Shown in pieces: positions 1-5,566 of a DNA stretch of 6,237 bases; positions within the stretch are counted from its first letter, which is position 1, and each line of letters opens with the position of its first letter. The DNA lies in NCBI GenBank assembly GCA_035252155.1, contig DATFDL010000771.1, positions 1 through 6,237 of the forward strand, given 5' to 3'. A program made the translations under genes and the position numbers. Source of the DNA: JAICLL01 sp035252155 (lineage in GTDB: Bacteria; Planctomycetota; Planctomycetia; Pirellulales; JAICIG01). Under the pieces are notes generated by a model that had not been told where the DNA came from, searched no databases, and saw nothing but the letters and a program-made list of their open reading frames with translations.

Positions 1-87
1 CCCTCCGTGGCGTTCCGCGATTGGCGAATTGACGTCGCACCGCCCCTCGCGGAACGCCACGGAGGGCGTTCCCTACAGGCGCCTTTG
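1..87. repeat. Palindromic intergenic repeat, copy A
   Basis: Positions 1-20 and 47-66 are a perfect 20-base inverted repeat (left arm CCCTCCGTGGCGTTCCGCGA) around a 26-base loop containing GGCGAATTGACGTCG. The same element occurs in the same orientation at 5572-5658. The two align without gaps (offset 5571) with about 75 of 87 positions identical. Most differences are in the loop, while the arms are unchanged. The left end is cut by the window: copy B shows five further arm bases (GAACG) that pair with CGTTC after the right arm. Such a palindrome could form a long hairpin in RNA or single-stranded DNA, like a REP-type or MITE-like element. No transposase is present. The right part is read in frame with fliP. 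Confidence 0.85.
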
Positions 88-874
88 CTGGCTCTCGGCA
101 ATACTGCTTGCAGTTGTCGTCTTCGCATCGCCCGCCACGGCTCAAGAAGCGCCAAATCGGCCCGCGCGCGTCGAATTTCCCAGCGTGCCCAACGTGCTTA
201 CCGGCGGGCCGAGCGTCTGGACCAGCCCCGATGGGCTTACCTCAACCTTGCAAGTGATGCTCTTGCTGACGGTCATCAGCCTGGCCCCCGCGGTGCTGCT
301 GATGACGACCAGCTTCATCCGCATCATCGTGGTGCTGAGCTTGCTTCGCCAGGCGCTGGGCACGCAACAATTGCCGCCCAGCCAGGTGATCACGTCAATC
401 TCGCTATTTCTAACGCTGGCGATCATGTCGCCGGTCTGGAAACAATCGTACGACGAGGGAATCAAGCCCTACACCGATCGACAAATCGGACTCGAAGAGG
501 CTTGGACCGCCACGTTGCGGCCCATCCGCCAATTCATGGCCGCCCAAATCGAGCGGACGGGCAACAGCGACGACGTATGGCTCTTTTTGGAATATATGCC
601 CGAAGCCTCCACGCCCGAGAGCTACGACGACGTGCCGCTACAAGCCTTGCTGCCGGCGTTCATGCTGAGCGAGCTGAAAACCTCGTTCCTGATCGGCTTT
701 CAGATTTACTTGCCGTTTTTGATCTTGGACATGGTGATCTCGAGCGTGATGATCTCGATGGGCATGTTGATGCTGCCGCCGGTGCTGATCTCACTTCCGT
801 TCAAGTTGTTGCTGTTTGTGCTCGCCGACGGCTGGCACTTGGTGGTGGGCATGCTCATTCAGAGCTTTGGTTAG
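29..874 (+). CDS. fliP: Flagellar biosynthetic protein FliP (5' end uncertain)
   Basis: FliP is an inner-membrane core subunit of the flagellar type III export gate; with FliQ and FliR it forms the channel for rod, hook and filament subunits. Numbering from the TTG at 29 (281 aa; E. coli FliP is about 245), a hydrophobic signal-like segment at 21-38 ends in ASPATAQ, as expected for the cleaved FliP signal peptide. The family core follows: LTGGPSVW near 58, a first membrane segment near 76-92, then TSFIRIIVVLSLLRQALGTQ at 94-113, a second segment at 118-136, a soluble loop at about 138-206, then the signature PAFMLSELKTSFLIGFQIYL (209-228) and two C-terminal membrane segments. The start is doubtful. 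The frame has no stop back to base 2, the TTG lies inside repeat copy A, and no in-frame ATG/GTG/TTG occurs between the repeat and the signal peptide. The true start may lie upstream of the window. No fliQ follows; the next gene is convergent. The identity is very secure, the start is not. Confidence 0.95.
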   Translation: MTSHRPSRNATEGVPYRRLCWLSAILLAVVVFASPATAQEAPNRPARVEFPSVPNVLTGGPSVWTSPDGLTSTLQVMLLLTVISLAPAVLLMTTSFIRIIVVLSLLRQALGTQQLPPSQVITSISLFLTLAIMSPVWKQSYDEGIKPYTDRQIGLEEAWTATLRPIRQFMAAQIERTGNSDDVWLFLEYMPEASTPESYDDVPLQALLPAFMLSELKTSFLIGFQIYLPFLILDMVISSVMISMGMLMLPPVLISLPFKLLLFVLADGWHLVVGMLIQSFG

Positions 875-1650
875 GAACCCTGAACCCTATCCCTCACGCC
901 CGCATACTGCCGCTCGGCGGACTCGATCAAAAAGCCGCAATCGCCGCCGAACTGCACCCATTGCACGCCTTGCTTGACGGCCCGGACGGCGTGTGCGACG
1001 TCGGGCGCCATGCCGATGCCCACATAGCGGCCGGCCGCGCGCGATCGCGATGCGATCGACCCCACGGCTTCGACCACCCGCGGATGGTCTACCTGGCCCA
1101 TCACACCCAAGGCGCCCGAGAGATCATTTGGCCCGATGACGATCGAGTCGAAGCCAGGTAGTTTGAGAATCGCATCCAGCTCTGCCAGCGCCTCGGCCGT
1201 CTCAATCTGAATCGCTAGAAAGACGCGGCGGTTGGCATCGGCGAGGTATTGCTGCAAGGGTTCGCGGCCATATGCGTTGCTGCGTCGCGGGCCGAAGCCG
1301 CGCGTGCCCTGCGGCGGGTAACGGCAGGCCGAAATCGCTTGCCGCACTTCGGCGGCCGAGCGGACTTGCGGCACAATGATTCCCTCGGCCCCGATGTCGA
1401 GCACACGCTTGATCCAACTTACGTCAGAGCACGGCACCCGCACCAAGGCGGGTGCGCCTCCGGCCCGCGCCGCAATCAGATGCGCGACGACCGACTCGAG
1501 ACTGGCCGGATTGTGCTCCAGATCGATCCAAAAAAAATCGACGCTCGGGGCGAGCGCTTCGGTGACCACCGGATCGCTGAGCGTAATCGACGGTCCCAGG
1601 CACACACCGCCCCTATCGAGCCGAGCCCGAAAGGCATCGAGATGGTTCAT
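871..1650 (-). CDS. HpcH/HpaI aldolase family protein
   Basis: This is a class II (metal-dependent) aldolase of the HpcH/HpaI family, TIM-barrel enzymes that cleave or form 2-keto-3-deoxy acids such as 4-hydroxy-2-ketoheptanedioate or 2-keto-3-deoxy-rhamnonate. Counting from M at 1650 (259 aa, normal for the family), the family landmarks appear in order: the DLEH motif with D43 and catalytic H46, LVRVP with R71, LDIGAEGIIVPQV with D85, RGFGPRRSNAYG, IQIET with metal ligand E150, and IGPNDLSGALG with metal ligand D176. All expected active-site residues are present, so it should be active, but the substrate cannot be read from sequence. The start is uncertain: a GTG at 1689 and ATGs at 1662 and 1650 are all in frame and none has a clear Shine-Dalgarno. 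I chose 1650 because MNHLDAFRARL matches the usual N-terminus of the family. Its TAA stop overlaps the fliP TAG, so the two genes converge with a 4-base overlap. Confidence 0.9.
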   Translation of the reverse strand: MNHLDAFRARLDRGGVCLGPSITLSDPVVTEALAPSVDFFWIDLEHNPASLESVVAHLIAARAGGAPALVRVPCSDVSWIKRVLDIGAEGIIVPQVRSAAEVRQAISACRYPPQGTRGFGPRRSNAYGREPLQQYLADANRRVFLAIQIETAEALAELDAILKLPGFDSIVIGPNDLSGALGVMGQVDHPRVVEAVGSIASRSRAAGRYVGIGMAPDVAHAVRAVKQGVQWVQFGGDCGFLIESAERQYAGVRDRVQGS

Positions 1651-1694
1651 CGGCAGTTGCATCTGGCCGAATATACCCGACGCCGCCACGAAGG

Positions 1695-1735
1695 AAAGAT
1701 GAAAAATGGAGAAGGGGCCGTGGTGCGGCCCCTTC
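1695..1735 (-). terminator. Intrinsic terminator of the small ELEERIAP gene
   Basis: GAAGGGGCCG (1711-1720) and CGGCCCCTTC (1726-1735) form a perfect 10-base GC-rich stem with a 5-base loop. Read on the minus strand, the hairpin is followed after TCCA by five Ts (1702-1706) and further pyrimidines. It lies about 36 bases past the stop of the 65-aa gene and just before the possible starts of the aldolase, so it should insulate the two. There is no T-run on the plus side, so it works in the minus direction only. Confidence 0.8.
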
Positions 1736-1770
1736 CCCGTGGCAACCGGTTGGATCGGTCACCGGAATGC

Positions 1771-1968
1771 CTAGATGCTCAGCGTGGGAAGCGAAACATT
1801 CGCGCTATCGTTCCCGGACACACCGACCGAGACACTGCCCAGAATCGGCAGGTTTAGCGACACGGTGTCATTGGCATTGACGCTGGCGCCGATGCTGCCC
1901 AGGCCCAGCGAGGTCGGAGCAATGCGTTCTTCCAACTCGTCGATTTCGAACTTTTCCTTGCGTGCCAC
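1771..1968 (-). CDS. Small protein with ELEERIAP N-terminal motif and two 20-aa pseudo-repeats
   Basis: This is a 65-residue protein of unknown function. It starts at GTG (1968-1966) behind a near-perfect ribosome binding site, AGGAGGTG, and ends before a strong terminator, so it is very likely a real, well expressed monocistronic gene. The N-terminus MARKEKFEIDELEERIAP is charged and helix-prone. I recall similar LEERIAP-type N-termini on planctomycete small proteins and at the start of larger ones, in the manner of the LEPR-XLL N-terminal motif, but their role is not known to me. The rest has no Cys, His, Trp or Tyr and is rich in Ser, Gly, Asn, Val and Leu. It contains two tandem pseudo-repeats, 24-43 and 44-63, with shared G, S, V, ND and LPxL positions (8 of 20 identical), a pattern suggesting paired beta strands. 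There is no signal peptide or membrane segment. It could be a structural peptide or the precursor of a modified peptide; neither is shown. Confidence 0.8.
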   Translation of the reverse strand: MARKEKFEIDELEERIAPTSLGLGSIGASVNANDTVSLNLPILGSVSVGVSGNDSANVSLPTLSI

Positions 1969-1972
1969 GATG

Positions 1973-1980
1973 CACCTCCT
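1973..1980 (-). promoter_or_regulatory. Strong Shine-Dalgarno fixing the GTG start of the 65-aa gene
   Basis: On the minus strand AGGAGGTG stands 4 bases before GTG (6 bases counting from AGGAGG). It is the best anti-16S match in the window and decides the start, since no ATG is available in frame. Confidence 0.8.
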
Positions 1981-2004
1981 CTTTCTCTGTTACGACGTTT
2001 TGCC

Positions 2005-2020
2005 GAGGCCACGCGGCCTC
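2005..2020 (-). other. Small hairpin in the presumed 5' leader of the 65-aa gene
   Basis: GAGGCC and GGCCTC form a 6-base stem with a 4-base loop, ending about 25 bases upstream of the AGGAGGTG site on the minus strand. If transcription starts further upstream this would be a leader hairpin. On the plus strand it is followed by CTTGTTTT, but no plus-strand gene ends here for it to terminate. Confidence 0.35.
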
Positions 2021-2114
2021 AGCCCTTGTTTTGGGAGTAATGCAGCGTCCATGCCCAACTGAAGTCGATTGCCCGTTTCAAATGCCCCGTGGGCGACATC
2101 CGGCCGCCTAAACT

Positions 2115-2127
2115 CTTGGCAGCCAAG
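2115..2127. promoter_or_regulatory. Perfect 13-base palindrome, possible operator
   Basis: CTTGGCAGCCAAG is a perfect dyad around a single central base, sitting in the middle of the divergent intergenic region. The size and symmetry would suit a dimeric regulator. Only one copy is visible and no regulator gene is present, so this is speculative. Confidence 0.25.
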
Positions 2128-2274
2128 GAAAAATGCAAATTGGTCGCAACCTGACGCCAGCAGCGGCCTCGCGGGGTTTGGTCGCCGAACGCACATTTTG
2201 GCCGGGTTTTTGGATAACCAGCGGTTGTGGCGAGGCGGCCCGCCACCCATTAAAGTAGTGTGTAGTTGAGACCG

Positions 2275-2326
2275 GTAGCCCCGGCCCTTGTGGCCGGCTA
2301 CAGGCCCCGGCCCTCGTGGCCACCTG
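2275..2326. repeat. Tandem pair of GGCC-rich hairpin repeats
   Basis: Two related units of about 25 bases stand back to back. The first is GTAGCCCCGGCCC, TTGT, GGCCGGCTAC (2275-2301), and the second runs through CCCCGGCCCT, CGTGGCC, ACCTG (to 2326). They share CCCCGGCCCTyGTGGCC, and each can fold on its GGCC arms. GTAGCC...GGCTAC hairpins of this kind are, from memory, scattered in planctomycete intergenic DNA. The GTG at 2316, an in-frame candidate start for the downstream gene, lies in this repeat and is therefore unlikely to be used. Confidence 0.55.
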
Positions 2327-2393
2327 TGATCCTGGCCCAGGTGAGGTCGGCCATGTGGACCCGACTCTGCCGCCAACACACTTAGGGCGCCCG

Positions 2394-4121
2394 ATGCAAC
2401 GACGATTGATCGCCGGCAGCACGTGCTGGCTAGGCGGAATACTCGGGTGCTTCATCATGCCGCCAAACCGCGCCCATGGTCACGACCGACCTTCCGGCGA
2501 GATCGCTCAAAGCCGCTCGGTAGTCGTCGCCGAACATGGTATCGTGGCCACCAGCCAGCCGTTGGCCGTGCAGGCCGGCCTCGAGGTGCTGCGGCGTGGC
2601 GGCAACGCGGCCGACGCCGCCGTTGCCGCCGGCGCCGTCTTGGGAGTCGTCGAGCCGATGAGTTGTGGAATCGGCGGCGATCTGTTTGTCATCTATTGGG
2701 ACGCCAAGTCGAAAAAACTCTACGGCCTGAATGCCAGCGGACGCAGCCCCTATGATTTGTCGCGCGACATATTCTTGAAACAAGGCCTGCGAGAAATACC
2801 CGACGAGGGGCCGCTCTCGTGGTCGGTGCCCGGCTGTGTGTCGGGCTGGGACGACCTGTTGCGGCGGTTCGGCACTTGCTCGCTGGCCGAACTGTTGCAG
2901 CCGGCGATCGACTACGCCGAGCGGGGTTTTCCGGTGAGCGAGATCATCGCCCGCGACTGGCACTCGGCTGCGGAAGGCCTGGCTCGTTGGCCCGATTCGT
3001 CCAAGACCTATTTGCCCGACGGCCGAGCGCCCACGGTCGGCCAGGTATTTCGCAACCTGCGGCTCGCAGCGACCTATCGGACCATCGCCAAAGGTGGCGC
3101 CGAGGCGTTTTATCGCGGCGAGATTGCCGAGCGGATCGTCGAATTCAGCCGGAGCAACGGCGGGCATTTTTCGCTGCGTGATTTCGCCGAGCACCACAAC
3201 GACTGGGTCGAGCCGGTTTCGACCAACTACCGCGGCTACGATGTTTGGGAGTTGCCGCCCAACGGCCAGGGCATCGCGGTGCTCGAGATGTTGAATCTGT
3301 TGGAAGGTTTCGATCTAGCGGCGCTGGGACCGGGCAATCCGGAATACCTGCATCTGCTCGTCGAAGCGAAAAAGTTGGCCTTCGCCGACCGCGCGAAGTT
3401 CTACAGCGATCCGGCGTTCAACCAACTTCCCATCGCCGAGCTGATCGGCAAGCCTTACGCCGAGCAACGACGGCGGTTGATCGACCGCGACCGGGCGGCC
3501 ACCGAGGTTCCGCCCGGCGAGGCTCGCCTGGCGCACGGCGACACCATCTACATGGCGGTGGTCGACAAGGACCGCAACTGCTGCTCGTACATCCAGAGCA
3601 ATTACTATGGCTTCGGTTCGTTGGTCGTGCCGGGCGAACTGGGCTTCGCCTTGCAAAACCGCGGCACGCTGTTCGCGCTCGAGGCCGAACACTTCAACCG
3701 CTACGAGCCACACAAACGCCCGTTTCACACGATCATTCCCGCAATGGTCACCAAAGACGGGCGGCCCACGTTCTGCTTCGGCGTGATGGGCGGCGACATG
3801 CAGCCCCAGGGCCATGTGCAGTTGCTGGTGGGCGTGATCGACTTCAAGCTCAACGTTCAGGCCGCCGGCGATGCCGCCCGTGTGCGCCACTCAGGCAGCG
3901 CCACGCCCACCGGCCTGCCGGCCGACGCGGCCGGTGGCACGGTGTTTGTCGAGTCGGGCGCCAGCGACGAGGCCATCAAGGCGTTGGGAAGCAAGGGGCA
4001 TCAAGTGAGGCGCGCCCGCGGTGGCTACGGCGGATATCAAGGCATCTGGATCGACTGGGAGCACGGCGTGCTGCACGGCGCCAGCGACCCTCGCAAGGAC
4101 GGCTGCGCCGCGGGGTACTAA
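2394..4121 (+). CDS. Gamma-glutamyltransferase-like Ntn hydrolase, exported
   Basis: This is a 575-aa member of the gamma-glutamyltranspeptidase family: self-cleaving Ntn hydrolases that act on gamma-glutamyl or similar amides, usually in the periplasm. The large-subunit part shows GGNAADAA (69-76), EPMSCGIGGD (87-96) and GLNASGRSP (111-119). Autocleavage is expected before T384 in HGDTIYMAVVD, giving a small subunit of 192 aa, the normal size. The C-terminus GASDPRKDG is typical. Compared with E. coli GGT as I recall it, the substrate residues differ: the D433 position is L426 (after LQNRG, 420-424) and the S462-S463 pair is H445-T446 in PFHT, while the GG pair is kept (466-467). This puts it in the GGT-like (YwrD-type) branch, so glutathione as substrate is doubtful. 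The ATG at 2394 gives a basic then hydrophobic signal sequence (MQRRLIAGSTCWLGG) with a possible lipobox ending at C19. In-frame GTGs at 2316 and 2355 are less likely. It is followed 40 bases later by an exported oxidoreductase. Confidence 0.92.
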   Translation: MQRRLIAGSTCWLGGILGCFIMPPNRAHGHDRPSGEIAQSRSVVVAEHGIVATSQPLAVQAGLEVLRRGGNAADAAVAAGAVLGVVEPMSCGIGGDLFVIYWDAKSKKLYGLNASGRSPYDLSRDIFLKQGLREIPDEGPLSWSVPGCVSGWDDLLRRFGTCSLAELLQPAIDYAERGFPVSEIIARDWHSAAEGLARWPDSSKTYLPDGRAPTVGQVFRNLRLAATYRTIAKGGAEAFYRGEIAERIVEFSRSNGGHFSLRDFAEHHNDWVEPVSTNYRGYDVWELPPNGQGIAVLEMLNLLEGFDLAALGPGNPEYLHLLVEAKKLAFADRAKFYSDPAFNQLPIAELIGKPYAEQRRRLIDRDRAATEVPPGEARLAHGDTIYMAVVDKDRNCCSYIQSNYYGFGSLVVPGELGFALQNRGTLFALEAEHFNRYEPHKRPFHTIIPAMVTKDGRPTFCFGVMGGDMQPQGHVQLLVGVIDFKLNVQAAGDAARVRHSGSATPTGLPADAAGGTVFVESGASDEAIKALGSKGHQVRRARGGYGGYQGIWIDWEHGVLHGASDPRKDGCAAGY

Positions 4122-4150
4122 GAATTTGAACAGAAGGCAACGAAGAAAAC
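4122..4150. repeat. TTTGAACAGAAGG repeat, copy 1
   Basis: The spacer between the GGT-like stop and the oxidoreductase start begins, directly after TAA, with a short A-rich repeat containing TTTGAACAGAAGG and AACGAAGA. It matches 5460-5488 with 3 mismatches in 29 bases. It ends exactly where the ribosome binding site of the next gene begins. Confidence 0.7.
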
Positions 4151-4155
4151 AGGAG
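4151..4155 (+). promoter_or_regulatory. Ribosome binding site deciding the oxidoreductase start
   Basis: AGGAG lies 6 bases before ATG 4162. It supports that start over the upstream in-frame start at 4021, which would sit deep inside the preceding gene and put about 47 residues ahead of the Tat signal. Confidence 0.75.
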
Positions 4156-4161
4156 CAAGCC

Positions 4162-5442
4162 ATGAGCATCTTGCATTTGACCCGGCGGCGTTTTCTCACC
4201 ACCACAGGCGCCGGCCTGACCGCGCCTTATTGGTTTACCAGCCGCTCGCCCGCCGCCGAATCGAAAAACGACCGCCCGCTGCTGGGTGCCATCGGGCTAG
4301 GCGGCCAAGGCACCAGCATCGCCGATCGGGCCCGCAAGTTTGGCGACATCGTGGCCGTTTGCGACGTCGACCACGACCACGCCCAGCGTGCGCACAACTG
4401 GTTCGGCGGCAAGGCCGATATTTACGAAGACTATCGAAAGCTGCTCGACCGCAAGGAGATCGAGGCCGTCACCATCGGCACGCCCGACCATTGGCACACG
4501 GCCATCGCCCTGGCGGCCCTGCGAGCGGGCAAAGACGTTTACTGCGAAAAGCCGTTGACATTGACGATCGGCGAGGGGCAATTGCTCATCCAGGCCGTCC
4601 ATGCAACGGGACGGGTATTTCAGGTGGGCACGCAGCAGCGCAGCGACGCGCGCTTTCGTCAGGCCTGCGAGCTGGTGCGCAACGGCCGCGTCGGCAAGTT
4701 GCAGAAGGTGACCGTCTCGCTGCCGCGATCGACCAAGGTGGGCGGCCCGTTTGAAACCAAGCCGGCCCCGGAAAACTTGAACTGGGATTTTTGGCAAGGC
4801 CAGGCGGCCGTCCACGATTATTGCAACCAGCGATGCCATCACGATTTTCGCTGGTGGTATGAGTATTCGGGCGGCATCATGACCGATTGGGGCGCTCACC
4901 ACATGGACATCGCGCATTGGGCGATGGGCGTCGAGCAGTCGGGGCCGATCACAATCGAGGGCAAGATGGAACCCGCCGAGCGAAAGCGCATTGACGAGGC
5001 CCAGCACGCCAATTCGTTCAACACGCCCGCCGAATTCACGGTCGAGTTCATCTACCCCGGCGAGGTGCAGGTCGAAGTCGCCCTCGGTGGCGAAGGCGTG
5101 CTCTTCGAAGGCGACGCCGGCCGGCTCTATGTCAACCGCGGCAAGATCACCGGGAAGCCGGTCGAGGAATTGGCCGAGAATCCGCTTCCCGCCGACGGTG
5201 TGAAGCTCTATGAGAGCAACGACCACATGGGCAACTTCTTTGAGTGCATCAAGACGCGCCGCCAGCCGATTTCCGATGTGGTGAGCCAGCATCGCTCGGT
5301 CAGCGCCTGCCACCTGGCGAACCTCTCTTTGCGCCTGGGCCGCAAGCTGACATGGAATGCTGCCAAAGAACAGTTCGTCGGCGACAGCGAGGCCGACGCG
5401 ATGCTCAACCGCCCGCAACGCGCGCCCTACGAAGTTGGCTGA
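4162..5442 (+). CDS. Gfo/Idh/MocA family oxidoreductase with Tat signal
   Basis: This is a 426-aa NAD(P)-dependent oxidoreductase of the glucose-fructose oxidoreductase/inositol dehydrogenase family, which usually acts on sugars or sugar derivatives. The N-terminus has a twin-arginine signal, TRRRFLTTTGAG (7-18), so the folded enzyme with its bound cofactor is probably exported through Tat. The Rossmann domain follows, with GAIGLGGQG (42-50), acidic CDVD (67-70) after the second strand, TPDHWH (107-112) and the cofactor/catalytic motif CEKPL (128-132). The C-terminal substrate domain carries DWGAHHMDIAHW (242-253), whose His and Asp residues occupy the usual catalytic region. FECIKTRRQPISDV near the end is typical of the planctomycete members of this family. 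Length is normal and the frame intact. The gene lies 40 bases after the GGT-like gene on the same strand and is probably in its operon. The substrate cannot be predicted; planctomycetes commonly carry many paralogues. Confidence 0.93.
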   Translation: MSILHLTRRRFLTTTGAGLTAPYWFTSRSPAAESKNDRPLLGAIGLGGQGTSIADRARKFGDIVAVCDVDHDHAQRAHNWFGGKADIYEDYRKLLDRKEIEAVTIGTPDHWHTAIALAALRAGKDVYCEKPLTLTIGEGQLLIQAVHATGRVFQVGTQQRSDARFRQACELVRNGRVGKLQKVTVSLPRSTKVGGPFETKPAPENLNWDFWQGQAAVHDYCNQRCHHDFRWWYEYSGGIMTDWGAHHMDIAHWAMGVEQSGPITIEGKMEPAERKRIDEAQHANSFNTPAEFTVEFIYPGEVQVEVALGGEGVLFEGDAGRLYVNRGKITGKPVEELAENPLPADGVKLYESNDHMGNFFECIKTRRQPISDVVSQHRSVSACHLANLSLRLGRKLTWNAAKEQFVGDSEADAMLNRPQRAPYEVG

Positions 5443-5459
5443 CAGGCACGCGAATCAAT

Positions 5460-5492
5460 GGATTTTGAACAGAAGGTAACGAAGACAACGAA
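5460..5492. repeat. TTTGAACAGAAGG repeat, copy 2
   Basis: Seventeen bases after the oxidoreductase stop, the sequence TTTTGAACAGAAGGTAACGA continues as an AACGAAG-type direct reiteration (AACGAAGACAACGAAGCAG). It is the second copy of the repeat at 4122-4150. Both copies follow stop codons in the same orientation. Confidence 0.7.
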
Positions 5493-5500
5493 GCAGAAGT

Positions 5501-5556
5501 AGGGTGGGCCGAGTGAAACGAGTCCCAACATCGGCACCGCGCGGCCCATCGATGTT
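5501..5556. repeat. GTGGGCCGAGTGAAACGAGTCCCAAC repeat with dyad
   Basis: AGGGTGGGCCGAGTGAAACG begins a motif that, from memory, recurs in planctomycete intergenic DNA as arms of palindromic elements. It contains CGAGT-GAAA-CGAGT as a direct repeat. It is followed by a 7-base dyad, AACATCG (5527-5533) and CGATGTT (5550-5556). No complementary right arm (CTCGGCCCACC type) exists in the window, so this looks like a half element. Confidence 0.45.
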
Positions 5557-5566
5557 CATCTGTGGG

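Larger units (their letters stand above)
1969..2393. other. Gene-free divergent region
   Basis: This stretch of about 425 bases lies between the leftward 65-aa gene and the rightward GGT-like gene, so it should hold both promoters. I see no protein-coding pattern, tRNA or known riboswitch. Short open frames on both strands here have no recognisable composition or start signals. It contains four dyads (2005-2020, 2115-2127, 2227-2246, 2275-2326), described separately where they stand out. No convincing -35/-10 pair could be picked by eye. Confidence 0.6.

Noticed and set aside
7..1161. Long plus-strand open frame of 384 codons over fliP and the aldolase
   Set aside because: It runs through two genes with clear family matches in other frames, begins in the palindromic repeat, and its product is an Arg/His/Ala-rich sequence without domains, typical of an out-of-frame read in GC-rich DNA.
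1969..2393. CRISPR array, tRNA or riboswitch in the long gene-free stretch
   Set aside because: There are no regularly spaced repeats, no tRNA arms or TTCGA-type loop context, and no recognisable riboswitch core.
2430..3197. Minus-strand open frame of 255 codons opposite the GGT-like gene
   Set aside because: Antisense shadow; no start signal or recognisable domain.
3245..4129. Plus-strand open frame of 294 codons inside the GGT-like gene
   Set aside because: Frame-shifted shadow of the GGT-like coding sequence; low-complexity Arg/Gly-rich product.
4297..5418. Minus-strand open frame of 373 codons opposite the oxidoreductase
   Set aside because: It is fully antisense to a well recognised gene, has no ribosome binding site or family motifs, and is explained by codon bias of the real gene.
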